A stretch of DNA of 64,000 bases from Streptomyces sp. NBC_01353 (GCF_036237275.1 NZ_CP108352.1:8209501-8273500), one strand, 5' to 3'; shown: positions 28,545 to 39,380, counted from the stretch's first letter. Made by a program: numbers and translations. Notes: generated from the sequence alone by a model not told the origin.

Positions 28545-29060
28545 GTGCGCCTTCCCCTTCTCGCCCTCCTGGCCAGGGGCCCCGCCCACGGCTACGAACT
28601 CAAGCAGGACCTTGAGCAACTGCTGGGCTCCGCGTACCCTCCCACCAACGTCGGCCAGATCTACGTCACGCTCGGCCGGCTGGAGAAGTCCGGGCTGATC
28701 GAGGGCGAGGAGATCGCCCAGGAGAGCCGCCCCAACAAGAAGATCTACCGCCTCACCGACGCCGGGCAGGAAGCACTGCGCGCCTGGTTCGACGAGACGG
28801 CGGACGAGCCGCGGGTACGGGACGAGTTCTTCATGAAGCTCGCCCTCGCCCCGCGCACGGGTCTTGCCGACCAGATCGCCCTCATCAACAAGCAGCGACG
28901 CGAGTACCTCACGACCATGCGCAACCTGTCCAAGCTGGCCGCCGCCGAGAACCGGGACAACCGCATAGCCCACCTGCTGATCGAAGGCGCCATGCTGCAC
29001 CTCCAGGCCGACCTCGACTGGCTGGAGCGCTGCCAGGAGGAGCTGGAGGAGCTGCAATGA
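28545..29060 (+). CDS. PadR-family transcriptional regulator
   Basis: A 171-residue regulator with a PadR winged helix (RLPLLALLARGPAHGYELKQ, NVGQIYVTLGRLEKSGLIEG) and a C-terminal coiled-coil dimerisation region (about 110-171). GTG 28545 is chosen because AAGGGAGGA sits 8 nt upstream and PadR proteins start close to this Leu-rich helix; ATG 28488 would add 19 residues. Its stop overlaps the ABC ATPase start (ATGA, 29057). PadR proteins usually repress their linked exporter until a ligand binds. Confidence 0.92.
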   Translation: MRLPLLALLARGPAHGYELKQDLEQLLGSAYPPTNVGQIYVTLGRLEKSGLIEGEEIAQESRPNKKIYRLTDAGQEALRAWFDETADEPRVRDEFFMKLALAPRTGLADQIALINKQRREYLTTMRNLSKLAAAENRDNRIAHLLIEGAMLHLQADLDWLERCQEELEELQ

Positions 29061-29812
29061 CGGACTCCGCCGCACCCGTGCCACTGCTGCACGCGGAGCG
29101 CATCGTCAAGACCCACCACAGTGAGGGCGCGCCCGCCCACGCCGTCCGCGGCGTCGACCTGACCGTGCGACGCGGCGAGTTCGTCGCCGTCACCGGCCCC
29201 TCCGGCGCCGGCAAGTCCACCCTGCTGCATCTGCTCGGCGGTCTCCAGCGTCCCGACAGCGGCTCGCTCCGGCTCGACGGCGAGAGCACCGACGGCTGGA
29301 CCGAGGCCCGCTGGGCGGTGGAGCGGCGCCGTCGCATCGGCATCGTCTTCCAGTTCTTCAACCTCGTCTCGAACCTCACCGTCGCCGACAACGTCGAACT
29401 GCCCGCCCTGCTGGCGGGCACCTCCGCCAAACAGGCCCGCGCCGAACGCGAGAAGCTCCTCGCCGAGCTGGGCCTCGAGAGCAAGGCCCGCAGCATGCCC
29501 GGCGAGCTGTCCGGCGGCGAACAGCAGCGCGTCGCCCTCGCCCGCGCCCTGGTCAACCAGCCGCGGCTGCTCCTCGCCGACGAACCGGCCGGCAGTCTCG
29601 ACAGCAAGGGCACCCGCGAGGTGATGCGGCAGCTCGCCCGCTTCCACCAACGCGGCCAGACCATCGTGCTCGTCACCCACGACGCGCGGCTCGCCAGCGC
29701 CGCGGACCGGGTGATCAGCTTCTTCGACGGTCGGATAGCCGACGACGTCGAACTGGGCGGCACGCCGCCGCGCGGCACCGGCCTCGCCGGCGTACTGGAA
29801 CTGAAGGACTGA
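29057..29812 (+). CDS. ABC transporter ATPase, MacB/LolD type
   Basis: A 251-residue ATPase with Walker A GPSGAGKSTLLHLLGG, signature LSGGEQQRVALARAL, Walker B LLLADEPAGSLD and H-loop VTHD. This class powers FtsX-type permeases that export or extrude substrates. It is translationally coupled to padR upstream and followed after 3 nt by the permease. The module therefore reads as a PadR-controlled exporter. Confidence 0.93.
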   Translation: MTDSAAPVPLLHAERIVKTHHSEGAPAHAVRGVDLTVRRGEFVAVTGPSGAGKSTLLHLLGGLQRPDSGSLRLDGESTDGWTEARWAVERRRRIGIVFQFFNLVSNLTVADNVELPALLAGTSAKQARAEREKLLAELGLESKARSMPGELSGGEQQRVALARALVNQPRLLLADEPAGSLDSKGTREVMRQLARFHQRGQTIVLVTHDARLASAADRVISFFDGRIADDVELGGTPPRGTGLAGVLELKD

Positions 29813-29815
29813 CCC

Positions 29816-32131
29816 GTGCGGGCCATGCTGCGCTGGGCGCACGCCGATCTGCGCACCCACCGAGGCGAGGCGCTGTTCATGGTCGCCGCCACCGCCGGGA
29901 TCGTCGCTTCCCTGCTGCTGGCCACGGCGCTCTTCGGCTACGCCACCAACCCCTGGCAGCGGGTCTTCACCCAGTCGCGCGGCGCTCACGTGTGGATCCA
30001 CACCGGCCCCGCCGCCGACACCGGCTCCCTCGCCGCACTGGACGGCGTCGAGCAGCTCGCCGGCCCCTCCCGCACCGCGTCCGACACCGTCGCCTCCCGG
30101 GGCGCCCGCGCCGGCGTGGAACTGCGCGCCACCGGCACAGAGCCCCCGGGCACCGGCCGGCCCGTGCTGACGTCGGGCCGCTGGCTCGACGACGCCGTCC
30201 CCGACGGCGTCGTCCTGGAATCCGGCCTCGCCCGTGCCCTGTGGGCCGAACCGGGCGACCGCCTGACCCTGCCGAACGGCCGCACCCTGACCGTCCTCGG
30301 CGTCGCCGACAGCGCGGAGCCCCGCTACCGCCCCGGTGAGCGCCCCGGCACCGTCTGGGCCCTGCCGCGCGCGGTGCCGGACGAACGCGGCGGCGGCCAG
30401 GTCGTCGGACTGCGCCTCACCGACCCGGACGACACCGACTACGCCGTCCAGCGCGCCGTCACCACGCTCGGCGCCGGCGCCGTCACCGACGTCTCCACCT
30501 GGCAGCAGGCCCGCGCCGAGGCGCAAGGCGACACCAAGCTGCTCGGTCAGGTCCTCGGGCTCTTCGGACTCGGCGCGCTGATCGCCGCCGCCCTCGCGGT
30601 GTTCGGCGCCATCAGCACCCGGGTGCGCGGCCACCTGCGGGACATCTCCGTCCTCAAGGCCATCGGCTTCACACCCGGCCAGGTCGTACGCGTCTTCCTC
30701 GTCCAGCACCTCGCCTTCGCCGTGCTCGGGGCGACCCTCGCCACGGCGGCCGTCAGGACGCTCGGCAACCGCCTGCCCGGCCGGCTCGGCGACGCCGTCG
30801 GCGTCTGGCAGGGGCTCGAGGGCCACACGGCGGCGCTGCTCGCGGTGCCCGTCGCGGCGGTGCTGTTCATAGGTGCGGCCACCTGCCTCGCGGCGTGGCG
30901 GGCCGGACGCGTGGAGCCCGTACCCGTCGTCCCCGCCGCCGCGGCACCGGGCTGGGGGTCTGCCCGGACGACGTCCGGCGGAGGACTGTCCCGCGCCGCC
31001 CGAGGCGCGCTCGGACTGCGCATGTCGCCCACCCTGGTCCTCGGCTGGCACCGGGCATTCGGCCGAGGCCGGCGCGCCCCGGCCACCATCGTCCGCCTCG
31101 CCCTGCCGCTGCTGCTGATCACCGTGGCGCTCAGCGCCTGGTCCACCATCGAACGCTTCGACAGCCGCCCCGAGCAGCTCGGCCACGCCGCCGCGCTCAC
31201 CGCCCGCCCCGACGCGACGCTCAACGACCGCGAGGCCGCCGCGCTGCTGGAGGCCAACGACAAGATCACCGTGGCCCACCCCGGCCTGGAGGTCGCCGCA
31301 CTGGTCCCCGGCCAGACCGGCACCATCGCGCTGCGCGGTCTCGGCACCCGCGACGAGCCCTACCCGTACACGATCGCCGAGGGCCGCCCCACCCACGGCC
31401 CCGACGAGGCCGTCGCCGGCCAGGGCCTGCTCGACCTGCTGGACGTACGCGTCGGCGACTGGGTCCGCGTCACGGTCGGCGGCCACCCGCAGGTACTGCA
31501 CCTCGTCGGCCGCAGCATCGAACCGGAGAACGGCGGCAGGGTCATCTCCACCTCGCTCGACACCCTGCGCGAGAACGACCCCGCCCTGACCCCCACCCTC
31601 TACCAGCTCCGTCTTGAGCCCGGCGCCGACCCGCGCGCCGTCCGCGCCGAACTCGCCGACGCCTCCGGGGGTCACCTCGACATCCACGAGGTCACCACCC
31701 CCGCCGACCGGCTCTCCGCCCTGCGCGGCGTCGTCGTCGGCCTGATCACCGTCCTCGCCCTGATCGGCCTGACCGAACTGTCCACGGCGATCGGCGGCAG
31801 CATCCGCGACGGTGAACGCGACCTGCTGGCCCTGAAGGCCATCGGCCTCTCCCCGCGCCAGATCACCGCCATCACCGTGACGGCCATCGGCTGCACAGCG
31901 CTCGCCGCCAACCTCGCCGCGACGGCCCTCGGCGTTCCCATCGCCCACTGGCTGATCGACCACGAGGCCCACACCACAGGCATCGGCTCCGGCATCGCCC
32001 AGGCCCCGCCCGCCGGGTACCTCGCGGCCATGAGCGCCACCGCCGTCCTCGGCGCGATCGCCCTGACGGCCCTCCCCGCGTCCCGTGCGGCCCGCCGCCG
32101 CCTCGCGGACACCCTGAGCGCGGTCAGCTGA
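29816..32131 (+). CDS. FtsX-family ABC transporter permease
   Basis: A 771-residue permease with one N-terminal TM helix (MVAATAGIVASLLLATALFG), an extracytoplasmic domain, and two FtsX repeats, each with three TM helices (GLFGLGALIAAALAVFGAIS, SVLKAIGFTPGQVVRVFLVQ; and GLITVLALIGLTELSTAIGG, LLALKAIGLSPRQITAITVT). The duplicated FtsX layout is typical of Streptomyces antibiotic or lipid exporters. It starts at GTG 29816 and converges on rox with a strong hairpin between them. Confidence 0.92.
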   Translation: MRAMLRWAHADLRTHRGEALFMVAATAGIVASLLLATALFGYATNPWQRVFTQSRGAHVWIHTGPAADTGSLAALDGVEQLAGPSRTASDTVASRGARAGVELRATGTEPPGTGRPVLTSGRWLDDAVPDGVVLESGLARALWAEPGDRLTLPNGRTLTVLGVADSAEPRYRPGERPGTVWALPRAVPDERGGGQVVGLRLTDPDDTDYAVQRAVTTLGAGAVTDVSTWQQARAEAQGDTKLLGQVLGLFGLGALIAAALAVFGAISTRVRGHLRDISVLKAIGFTPGQVVRVFLVQHLAFAVLGATLATAAVRTLGNRLPGRLGDAVGVWQGLEGHTAALLAVPVAAVLFIGAATCLAAWRAGRVEPVPVVPAAAAPGWGSARTTSGGGLSRAARGALGLRMSPTLVLGWHRAFGRGRRAPATIVRLALPLLLITVALSAWSTIERFDSRPEQLGHAAALTARPDATLNDREAAALLEANDKITVAHPGLEVAALVPGQTGTIALRGLGTRDEPYPYTIAEGRPTHGPDEAVAGQGLLDLLDVRVGDWVRVTVGGHPQVLHLVGRSIEPENGGRVISTSLDTLRENDPALTPTLYQLRLEPGADPRAVRAELADASGGHLDIHEVTTPADRLSALRGVVVGLITVLALIGLTELSTAIGGSIRDGERDLLALKAIGLSPRQITAITVTAIGCTALAANLAATALGVPIAHWLIDHEAHTTGIGSGIAQAPPAGYLAAMSATAVLGAIALTALPASRAARRRLADTLSAVS

Positions 32132-32142
32132 CGTCCTGCGGT

Positions 32143-32181
32143 GCGCGGCGGCCCGGGCCGCCCCGGACGGCGCCGCCGCGC
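32143..32181. terminator. bidirectional terminator between ABC permease and rox
   Basis: GCGCGGCGGC (32143-32152) pairs perfectly with GCCGCCGCGC (32172-32181) around a 19-nt GC-rich loop, in the 71-nt gap between convergent genes. Confidence 0.65.
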
Positions 32182-32202
32182 GCGTACGCCGCAACCGCGC
32201 GC

Positions 32203-33642
<1,440 letters not shown>

Positions 33643-33683
33643 TTATCGCAGGTCATAGCTTCGTTCGTTGATTCCGTCGTACT

Positions 33684-33702
33684 ACCCGGTGCCGCAAGTC
33701 CC
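33684..33702 (-). promoter_or_regulatory. rifamycin-associated-element (RAE)-like site upstream of rox
   Basis: On the minus strand the site reads GGGACTTGCGGCACCGGGT. The published RAE consensus, as I remember it, is GGGGCTTGCGGCAAGGCCC: the left half and core match at 12 of 13 positions and the right arm is degenerate (13 of 19 overall). It lies between the glycosyltransferase stop and rox. Confidence 0.5.
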
Positions 33703-33757
33703 TCGGCGGTGCGGCCCGGCGCCGGGCACTGTTCCCGGCTCGACGATCCGGTGTGGC

Positions 33758-35002
33758 TCACTCGGACATCGGCCGCCGCTCCCGGCCGACCATGTCGAGC
33801 AGGAGTTTCGCGGCCATCGTCGCTCCGTCGGTGCGGATCGTGCCGGCCAAGGTGGTCGCTCGTTCACGCGTCTCGGGGGCAAGTGCCGCCTCGAGCGCGG
33901 CCGACAGCGACTCGACGGTCGGGGTGGGACCGTCGTGGGCCGCGCCGATGCCCAGGTCGGCCACCCGGCCGGCCCAGTACGGCTGGTCCGCCATCTGGGG
34001 TACGACCACCTGAGGCGCGCCGGCCCGGGCGGCGGTCGTCGTCGTGCCCGCGCCCCCGTGGTGCACGACGGCGGCCACCCGGCAGAACAGCGCCTGGTGG
34101 TTGACCTCGCCGACGACGAAACAGTCGTCCTGGTCGTCGGTCAGTGCCAGGTCGGCCCAGCCACGGGAGAGGACAGCGCGGCGGCCCTGCGCGCGGATCG
34201 CCTCGATGGCCACCCGGGTGACGTTCTGCGAGTCACGCATGGGCATGCTGCCGAAGCCCACGTACACCGGCGATGTGCCGACGTCCAGGAACGCCTCCAG
34301 CTCGGCCGGGAGCGGGCGTTCGTCCGGCCGGATCCACGCGCCGGTCTGCACCACGCCGAGGTCCGATGGCTCCAGCCATGGGCCCAGGGTCGGGTCCGTG
34401 GCCAGCCACGGCTGGTCGGTGAAGACGTGGTCGCGGACGCTGTCCACCGATGGCAGGTCGACCGACGCCCGGTGGGTGTTGATCGCCTCGCCGAACAGCG
34501 CGTTCATGTCCTCGGTGTTCAGGTCCCACAGCACCCGGTTGTCGGTCACCTCCGGGGGCAGCGGCCGGGTCCACGTGAGCGGAGGGTGGTGCGGCGACGG
34601 CAGGTACGTCGGGAAGTAGGCCACGAACACATAGGGAATGCCCAGCTTCTCTGCCACTGCCCGCGCGGCGGCCGAGGCCGGGATCAAGCCCGTCGCCACC
34701 ACCGCATCGAAACCGTCGGCCACCGCGGAGACCGCCTCGTACGTGGCGTCGAACATCTGGGCCGCACGCTGGGGCAGGCCGACCGCCGGCATCGGCTTCG
34801 CTCCGGTCACCGCCTTGGTCGTCACCTCACGCACGGACTGGCCGAGCGGCACGAGCCGGAGGCCGAAACCGTCAAGCAGCTCCGCGAAGTCCGGCGGCGC
34901 GCACATCTGCACCTCCGCGCCGAGTGCACGCAGTTGCACCGCGAATCCCACCATCGGTTCGATGTCCCCGCGCGATCCGTACGTCACCAACAACACACGC
35001 AC
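33758..35002 (-). CDS. GT-B glycosyltransferase, macrolide/rifamycin-inactivating type
   Basis: A 414-residue GT1-family enzyme beginning RVLLVTYGSRGDIEPMVGFA, with a C-terminal nucleotide-sugar site HHGGAGTTTTAARAGAPQVVVPQ and ADQPYWAGRVADLGIG. This class covers vancosaminyl transferases, macrolide glucosyltransferases and the rifampin glycosyltransferase Rgt. The GTG at 35002 is chosen because the family starts at this motif; GTG 35014 is in frame. Its place directly upstream of rox, with no biosynthetic genes nearby, favours a resistance role over a biosynthetic one. Rifamycin as substrate is an inference. Confidence 0.8.
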   Translation of the reverse strand: MRVLLVTYGSRGDIEPMVGFAVQLRALGAEVQMCAPPDFAELLDGFGLRLVPLGQSVREVTTKAVTGAKPMPAVGLPQRAAQMFDATYEAVSAVADGFDAVVATGLIPASAAARAVAEKLGIPYVFVAYFPTYLPSPHHPPLTWTRPLPPEVTDNRVLWDLNTEDMNALFGEAINTHRASVDLPSVDSVRDHVFTDQPWLATDPTLGPWLEPSDLGVVQTGAWIRPDERPLPAELEAFLDVGTSPVYVGFGSMPMRDSQNVTRVAIEAIRAQGRRAVLSRGWADLALTDDQDDCFVVGEVNHQALFCRVAAVVHHGGAGTTTTAARAGAPQVVVPQMADQPYWAGRVADLGIGAAHDGPTPTVESLSAALEAALAPETRERATTLAGTIRTDGATMAAKLLLDMVGRERRPMSE

Positions 35003-35057
35003 TTCGTGACTCACTTCGTAGATCCGTGCCTCGGCCGGCGATGGTTCGGCATATGAG

Positions 35058-35840
35058 CTACCGAGCCCAGGGCAGTTCACGGGTGCCCTCGGTGCCGGGG
35101 ACGGAGGCGACACCGTCGCAACGCATCGAGACGTGGGCCTCGGCCGGTTCCGGGGCGTGGACCTGGCGGACCAGGTTCGGCGGCAGGATCAGGGTCTGGC
35201 CGGCCGAGACCTTCTCGCTCCGGCCGTCGCAGGTCACCTCCAGGGCGCCCGCGGTGACCGTCCAAACCTGTTCACGGTCGATGGAGTGCTCGGGACCCGT
35301 CGCCCCGGTCTCCATCGCGACTGTCCACGTGCTGAGTTCGGCGCTGCCGCGGCTGGGAGCGGCCAGGCGGGCCATGGTGGCGTTCGGGGAGACGGTGACG
35401 TCCTCGGCCGCGGAGGTGATCACATGCATGGCGGTGCCCTCGTTCCGGTCCGCGGATCGGTCGGCCGCGGCCCATTCGACGAGCTGGATGACGATCCCGT
35501 TGGGGTCGGTCATCTGGAACAGCCGTTCGCCCCAGGGCTCTTCACGGAGCGGCATGGTGATGGGGGCGCCCGCCGCACGCAGCCTGGCCTCCTCGCCATC
35601 GAGGTCGGTGACCGTGAGCGCGAGGATCAGGCCGCCCGCCTCCCGGTCCCGCTGTTCGGCGGGGAGGACTTCGGTGCCCTTGCGGAGCAGGACGACGTCG
35701 ACGGCGGCGTCCTCGCGGGTCAGGGAGGCGAAGCCGTCCTGGGCCATGGCCACTTCGTAGCCGAGGTGGGTGCAGAGGAAGTCACGGGAGGCGTCCACGT
35801 CGGCGACGGTGAGAGAGAGGGTGGAGGTGGAGACGTTCAC
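35058..35840 (-). CDS. VOC (glyoxalase/bleomycin-resistance-fold) and cupin fusion protein
   Basis: A 260-residue protein starting GTG 35840 after AGGAGC. Residues 1-122 are a VOC domain (TLSLTVADVDASRDFLCTHL; GERLFQMTDPNGIVIQLVEW). After a short acidic linker, residues about 137-250 form a cupin (EHSIDREQVWTVTAGALEVT; AGQTLILPPNLVRQVHAPEP). Both are small metal-binding beta folds and are normally encoded separately; here no stop intervenes. The Met at the start of the second part (AMHVITSAAEDV) may mark the old cupin start. The substrate is unknown. A piece of a related VOC start lies at 37827. Confidence 0.82.
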   Translation of the reverse strand: MNVSTSTLSLTVADVDASRDFLCTHLGYEVAMAQDGFASLTREDAAVDVVLLRKGTEVLPAEQRDREAGGLILALTVTDLDGEEARLRAAGAPITMPLREEPWGERLFQMTDPNGIVIQLVEWAAADRSADRNEGTAMHVITSAAEDVTVSPNATMARLAAPSRGSAELSTWTVAMETGATGPEHSIDREQVWTVTAGALEVTCDGRSEKVSAGQTLILPPNLVRQVHAPEPAEAHVSMRCDGVASVPGTEGTRELPWAR

Positions 35841-35898
35841 GGCAGCTCCTTGGAAGGTATGCGATGGGCCGGGCGGGCGGGAGGCGTCAGCAGATGCC

Positions 35899-36489
35899 TC
35901 AGCTCCGGTCGTCCGCCGATGGCCGCACCTTTGAGAAGGTGGTGATGGTCAGGCCGGAGTCGAAGGTTCGCGTGGTGGCCGGGGCGAAGTTCGTCGGGGT
36001 GAAGGGGCCGTCGAACAGGGGGATGCCGGACCCGATGACGATGGGGTGCCGCTTGATGATCAGTTCGTCGATCTCGTCGCGCAGGGCGGCCGCCAGCTTG
36101 CCACCTCCGCACAGCCAGATGTCCATGCCGTCCTGCTCCTTGAGCTTGCGGACGAGCGCGACCGGGTCGTCGACGACGGTCACCGCCGGATCGGGGCTGA
36201 TGAGCGTGCGGGAGACGACGTACTGCTTCAGGTGGGCGTACGGGCTGGTCCACCCCAGTTTCAGGCCCGGGTCGTAGGTCGCGCGGCCCATGATGACCGT
36301 GTCGAACCGCTGGGCGGCCCGGTCGGCGATGCCCAGCGGCTCGCGTGCGGGCGTCGGCATGGTCTCGGGGGAGTCGGCCAGGATCGCCGCGAATCCCTCA
36401 CCACCGACGGGGAAGAAGTCGTACTGATCGTCGGGACCGGCGATGTAGCCGTCGAGGGTGGCGGCGATGTAATAGGTCAGCTTGCGCAT
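35899..36489 (-). CDS. dihydrofolate reductase-family protein (RibD C-terminal domain)
   Basis: A 196-residue protein with the RibD_C/DHFR-like fold: RKLTYYIAATLDGYIAGPDD at the start, DTVIMGRATYD, DIWLCGGGKLAAALRDEIDE and IVIGSGIPLFDGP. Family members bind NADPH, but their reactions are mostly unknown and they are not the housekeeping folA. It lies 58 nt upstream of the VOC-cupin gene on the same strand, so the two probably share a transcript. Confidence 0.9.
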   Translation of the reverse strand: MRKLTYYIAATLDGYIAGPDDQYDFFPVGGEGFAAILADSPETMPTPAREPLGIADRAAQRFDTVIMGRATYDPGLKLGWTSPYAHLKQYVVSRTLISPDPAVTVVDDPVALVRKLKEQDGMDIWLCGGGKLAAALRDEIDELIIKRHPIVIGSGIPLFDGPFTPTNFAPATTRTFDSGLTITTFSKVRPSADDRS

Positions 36490-36773
36490 GTGGGTGCTTG
36501 TGTCCTTGGGTACGGATCAGGCAGTGGGCAGGTCGAGTGGGGATTCGCGGGTGCGCCGGTGGGAACGGAACTGCTCTCAACCACCACGCGCATGGTGCAT
36601 GACTGTTCCCCCAGGGCTGATGCAACTCGAACGAATCGCCCTGGCTTGCGGGTCGAGATCTCTGGAGCAACACCCACCCACTCCGTGGGGTCGTCTCCGG
36701 TGATCTTCAATCTATGGTCACGTGACGCACGGCGGTGTGCACGACGTGCAGGCACGTTCGACAGTGCGTGCAC

Positions 36774-37778
36774 CTACGTGTGCAGGGCATTCGAGCGGTA
36801 CTCGGTGGGGGTGATGCCGTACGCCTCGCGGAAGGCGCGAGAGAAGGCCGTGGCGCTGGCGAACCCCCACCGTGCCGCGATGGCCTGGACAGGCCGGCTC
36901 CTCAGGTCTCGGCATGCCAGGTCGACGCGACAGCGTTCGATCCGCTCTCTGCGGATGGTTGCCGCGACGCTGTAGGGCTGCTCGCGGAACAGGTTGTAGA
37001 GCGTGCGCAGGGAGATGTTGTGCCGGTCCGCAATCGTCTGAGGCGTCAGGTCAGGGTCGCCGAGGTTGTGCTCGATGAATGTGTTGATGCGCTGCCGCAT
37101 CACTTGTGCGCGGGCCTCGGCCGGCGCCTCGTCCAGCGCTCCCAACTGCTGGGCCAGGCAGGCGGTGGCCAGGTCGAGCGCCATGGATCCCAGGCGGTTG
37201 ATCTCCTCGCTGCCGCAGTCCGGGCCGTTTCTGAGCAGCGAGCCGAGGAAGTCGGCGAGGATCGCCGTTGTTCCCCCGCTCGCGGGGATGCGCTGGGCGA
37301 GGAGGCGGTCCACCCTGTCCGACCGTAGCGGCAGGACGGTCCGGGGTATCTGCAGCACGACCGCCTCAACCTGCCCGCCGGCGCCGACCCCTTGGTTCTC
37401 CATCGGATGTGAAGTGTTGGTCAACACCAGATCCCCGGCGACGACCGACTCGTGGCCCCGCTGAGAAATCCTGAAGGCCCCGCGTGTGACCAGTGCGAGT
37501 TGGTACTGCTCGGGATCGCCCGTGCGGACGTGAGCCGAGGTCCGGCGCGACAGAACCGGTGAGAAGGCGAACGTCGACAATCGTGCGAGGCCGAGGTCCA
37601 GCTCCGTGATCTTTGCCCGGAAGTCGGTCGTATGCCGCGTGCTGAGACTGACAGGCATCAGGTCACTGGACACCGTCTCGCAGAACCACTCGAACCTGTC
37701 TCCACGCGATACAGCCGCCGCCGAGACATCCAACGATCCCACTTGGCCCCCCACCCCTGCACACCTTCTGCGTGGCAT
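36774..37778 (-). CDS. AraC-family transcriptional regulator
   Basis: A 334-residue activator with an N-terminal AraC_binding_2 domain (about 30-200; DPEQYQLALVTRGAFRISQR, ADFLGSLLRN) and two C-terminal AraC HTH motifs (TPQTIADRHNISLRTLYNLF; VQAIAARWGFASATAFSRAF, then GITPTEYR). The start at ATG 37778 is uncertain; GTG 37742, 12 codons later, has a G-rich site upstream. Its target is not obvious: the DHFR-like and VOC-cupin genes follow 285 nt downstream on the same strand. Confidence 0.88.
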   Translation of the reverse strand: MPRRRCAGVGGQVGSLDVSAAAVSRGDRFEWFCETVSSDLMPVSLSTRHTTDFRAKITELDLGLARLSTFAFSPVLSRRTSAHVRTGDPEQYQLALVTRGAFRISQRGHESVVAGDLVLTNTSHPMENQGVGAGGQVEAVVLQIPRTVLPLRSDRVDRLLAQRIPASGGTTAILADFLGSLLRNGPDCGSEEINRLGSMALDLATACLAQQLGALDEAPAEARAQVMRQRINTFIEHNLGDPDLTPQTIADRHNISLRTLYNLFREQPYSVAATIRRERIERCRVDLACRDLRSRPVQAIAARWGFASATAFSRAFREAYGITPTEYRSNALHT

Positions 37779-37826
37779 CGATTATCAGCCACGGTCGGCA
37801 GACACCCATGCAGGAGTACGGGCCTT

Positions 37827-37923
37827 CGGCGCGGGACCACTCGTGTGAGGCGTCCATGTCGTCGACGGCGAGGGAGAGCGTGGCGGTGGTGACGATCAGG
37901 GTGTCGTCCGCCAGATGGGGCAC
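37827..37923 (-). pseudogene. fragment of a VOC-domain gene start
   Basis: The leftward frame from ATG 37923 reads IVTTATLSLAVDDMDASHEW, close to the first 25 residues of the VOC-cupin gene at 35840 (VSTSTLSLTVADVDASRDF), and the DNA matches over about 50 bases at roughly 80 percent by eye. Homology stops after about 30 residues, where unrelated sequence and the AraC gene begin. It is the stump of a deleted paralogue. Confidence 0.6.
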
Positions 37924-38065
37924 TTCGGTGGCGTCGTGGAACGCAGTGCGCCGCGATGCTCGCAGCTACTCGGTAGTTTCCTGATCAGGCGCCTTCGCGC
38001 GTGGATGCCCATGGGCGGCCCTTGTGACGGCCCGTTGATGACAGCCCCGAGGCGAGGAGAGCGGC

Positions 38066-38908
38066 ATGTCCCGACCTATCACTGTGGGAGTGGACGGCTC
38101 CGAAGGAAGTGTGGCGGCATTGGACTGGGCCGCCGACGAGGCGGCACTGCGCGGTGATGGGCTGCGGCTGGTCTACGCCACGCGGTGGGCGCAGCACCAG
38201 CTGCAGGCGGTGAAGGTGTCGCATGAAGACCGCGCCGGCGAGGCTGAAGGTGTGCTTGCTGCGACCGAGCGGCGTATCCGGGGCAGGCGGTCGGACCTCG
38301 CCATGACCGCGGATGAGATCGAGGACGCCCCCACCAACGTGCTGCTGGCCGCTGCCTCGGAGGCGGAATTGCTGGTTGTGGGGTCGCACGGGCTTGGCAG
38401 CGTCCGCGGCTTCATCGTCGGTTCGGTGGGGCAGGAGGTCATCGCGGAGGCGACGCGTCCGGTGGTGCTGGTACGCCCCAGGTTTGGGGAGGACGAGTCC
38501 GGTGCCCCGGGTACGGGCGACCAGAAGGTGGTGCTCGGTCTGGATGTGAGCGAGGTGAAGGGTGAGGTCCTCGAGTTCGCGTTCGACTTCGCGGGGCGGC
38601 ATGGCGTCCCGTTGCAGATCGTGAACTCCTGGCACCACCCGTTCCACCACAAGGTCGCGGCCGACGCCGACATGGCGTCGGCGCTTTCGAGCGCGGTACG
38701 CCCCTTCCGGGACAAGTTCCCGGCGGTGGAAGTCTCCGAGGTGTCGGCTCCCGGACGGGCCGCCGAGCACCTCGTAGAGGCCGCGTCGGACGCGAGCCTC
38801 GTGGTCGTCGGTCGGCGCAGGGCAGCCAAGGGCTCCCATATCGGATCGGTTACCCACGCCGTGATCCACCACGCCTCCTGTCCTGTCGCCGTCGTGCCGC
38901 ACACGTGA
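38066..38908 (+). CDS. universal stress protein with two Usp domains
   Basis: A 280-residue tandem UspA protein. The first domain opens RPITVGVDGSEGSVAALDWA and ends in the ATP-binding motif VGSHGLGSVRGFIVGSVGQE; the second contains KVVLGLDVSEVKGEVLEFAF and VVVGRRRAAKGSHIGSVTHA. The second motif departs from GxxGxxxGS spacing and may bind nucleotide poorly. GAGGAG precedes ATG 38066. Such proteins in actinomycetes respond to hypoxia or stationary phase. It stands alone. Confidence 0.92.
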   Translation: MSRPITVGVDGSEGSVAALDWAADEAALRGDGLRLVYATRWAQHQLQAVKVSHEDRAGEAEGVLAATERRIRGRRSDLAMTADEIEDAPTNVLLAAASEAELLVVGSHGLGSVRGFIVGSVGQEVIAEATRPVVLVRPRFGEDESGAPGTGDQKVVLGLDVSEVKGEVLEFAFDFAGRHGVPLQIVNSWHHPFHHKVAADADMASALSSAVRPFRDKFPAVEVSEVSAPGRAAEHLVEAASDASLVVVGRRRAAKGSHIGSVTHAVIHHASCPVAVVPHT

Positions 38909-39380
38909 TGGAGCATGGCGCGGTGCTGTCCTTGCGGCGCTAGGGCGTCGGTCAGCGGCGGACCTCGCCGTCTGAGACTTCGAGAACGTCCAGGTCACAC
39001 ACAGCGAGGCGATCAGCGACATGAGGACGGAGTCGTGCGGGCCTCACACCCGCCCGTGTTGGCCGGCGGCGGTGCGCAGGTCCTCAGCCACGAGCCCATG
39101 GTCCGCGCCATGCACGGGGATTGGCGCCGAAGCCGCTGCGGAACCATCGCGAGAAGGCTCGCCACGGACGTGTTTCGCCTGCGTGATGCCTCAAGCGCGG
39201 CCATGCGGTCGACGCCATTCCCGGCGGTGCCGACTCCTCGCCGCCGACTGCTGCGGGCTCACGATGCTCGGCCTTCGGGAGGGTGGGGCACCCGCAGCTC
39301 ACGCCTCGTTCCGCTTGGTGGATGCGGAAGCGGTCACGTCGCCGGAGGCGGGGATGCGCCGTCACTCCGGCCGAGCCGAA
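38909..39380. other. 472-nt stretch with no recognisable gene
   Basis: Frames are open on both strands because of high GC, but none resembles a protein family and no ribosome site stands out. It leads into a short repeat and a decayed kinase. Confidence 0.4.

Noticed and set aside
33758-35002. Part of an antibiotic biosynthetic cluster
   Set aside because: No PKS, NRPS or sugar-biosynthesis genes adjoin the glycosyltransferase; the rox neighbour favours resistance.
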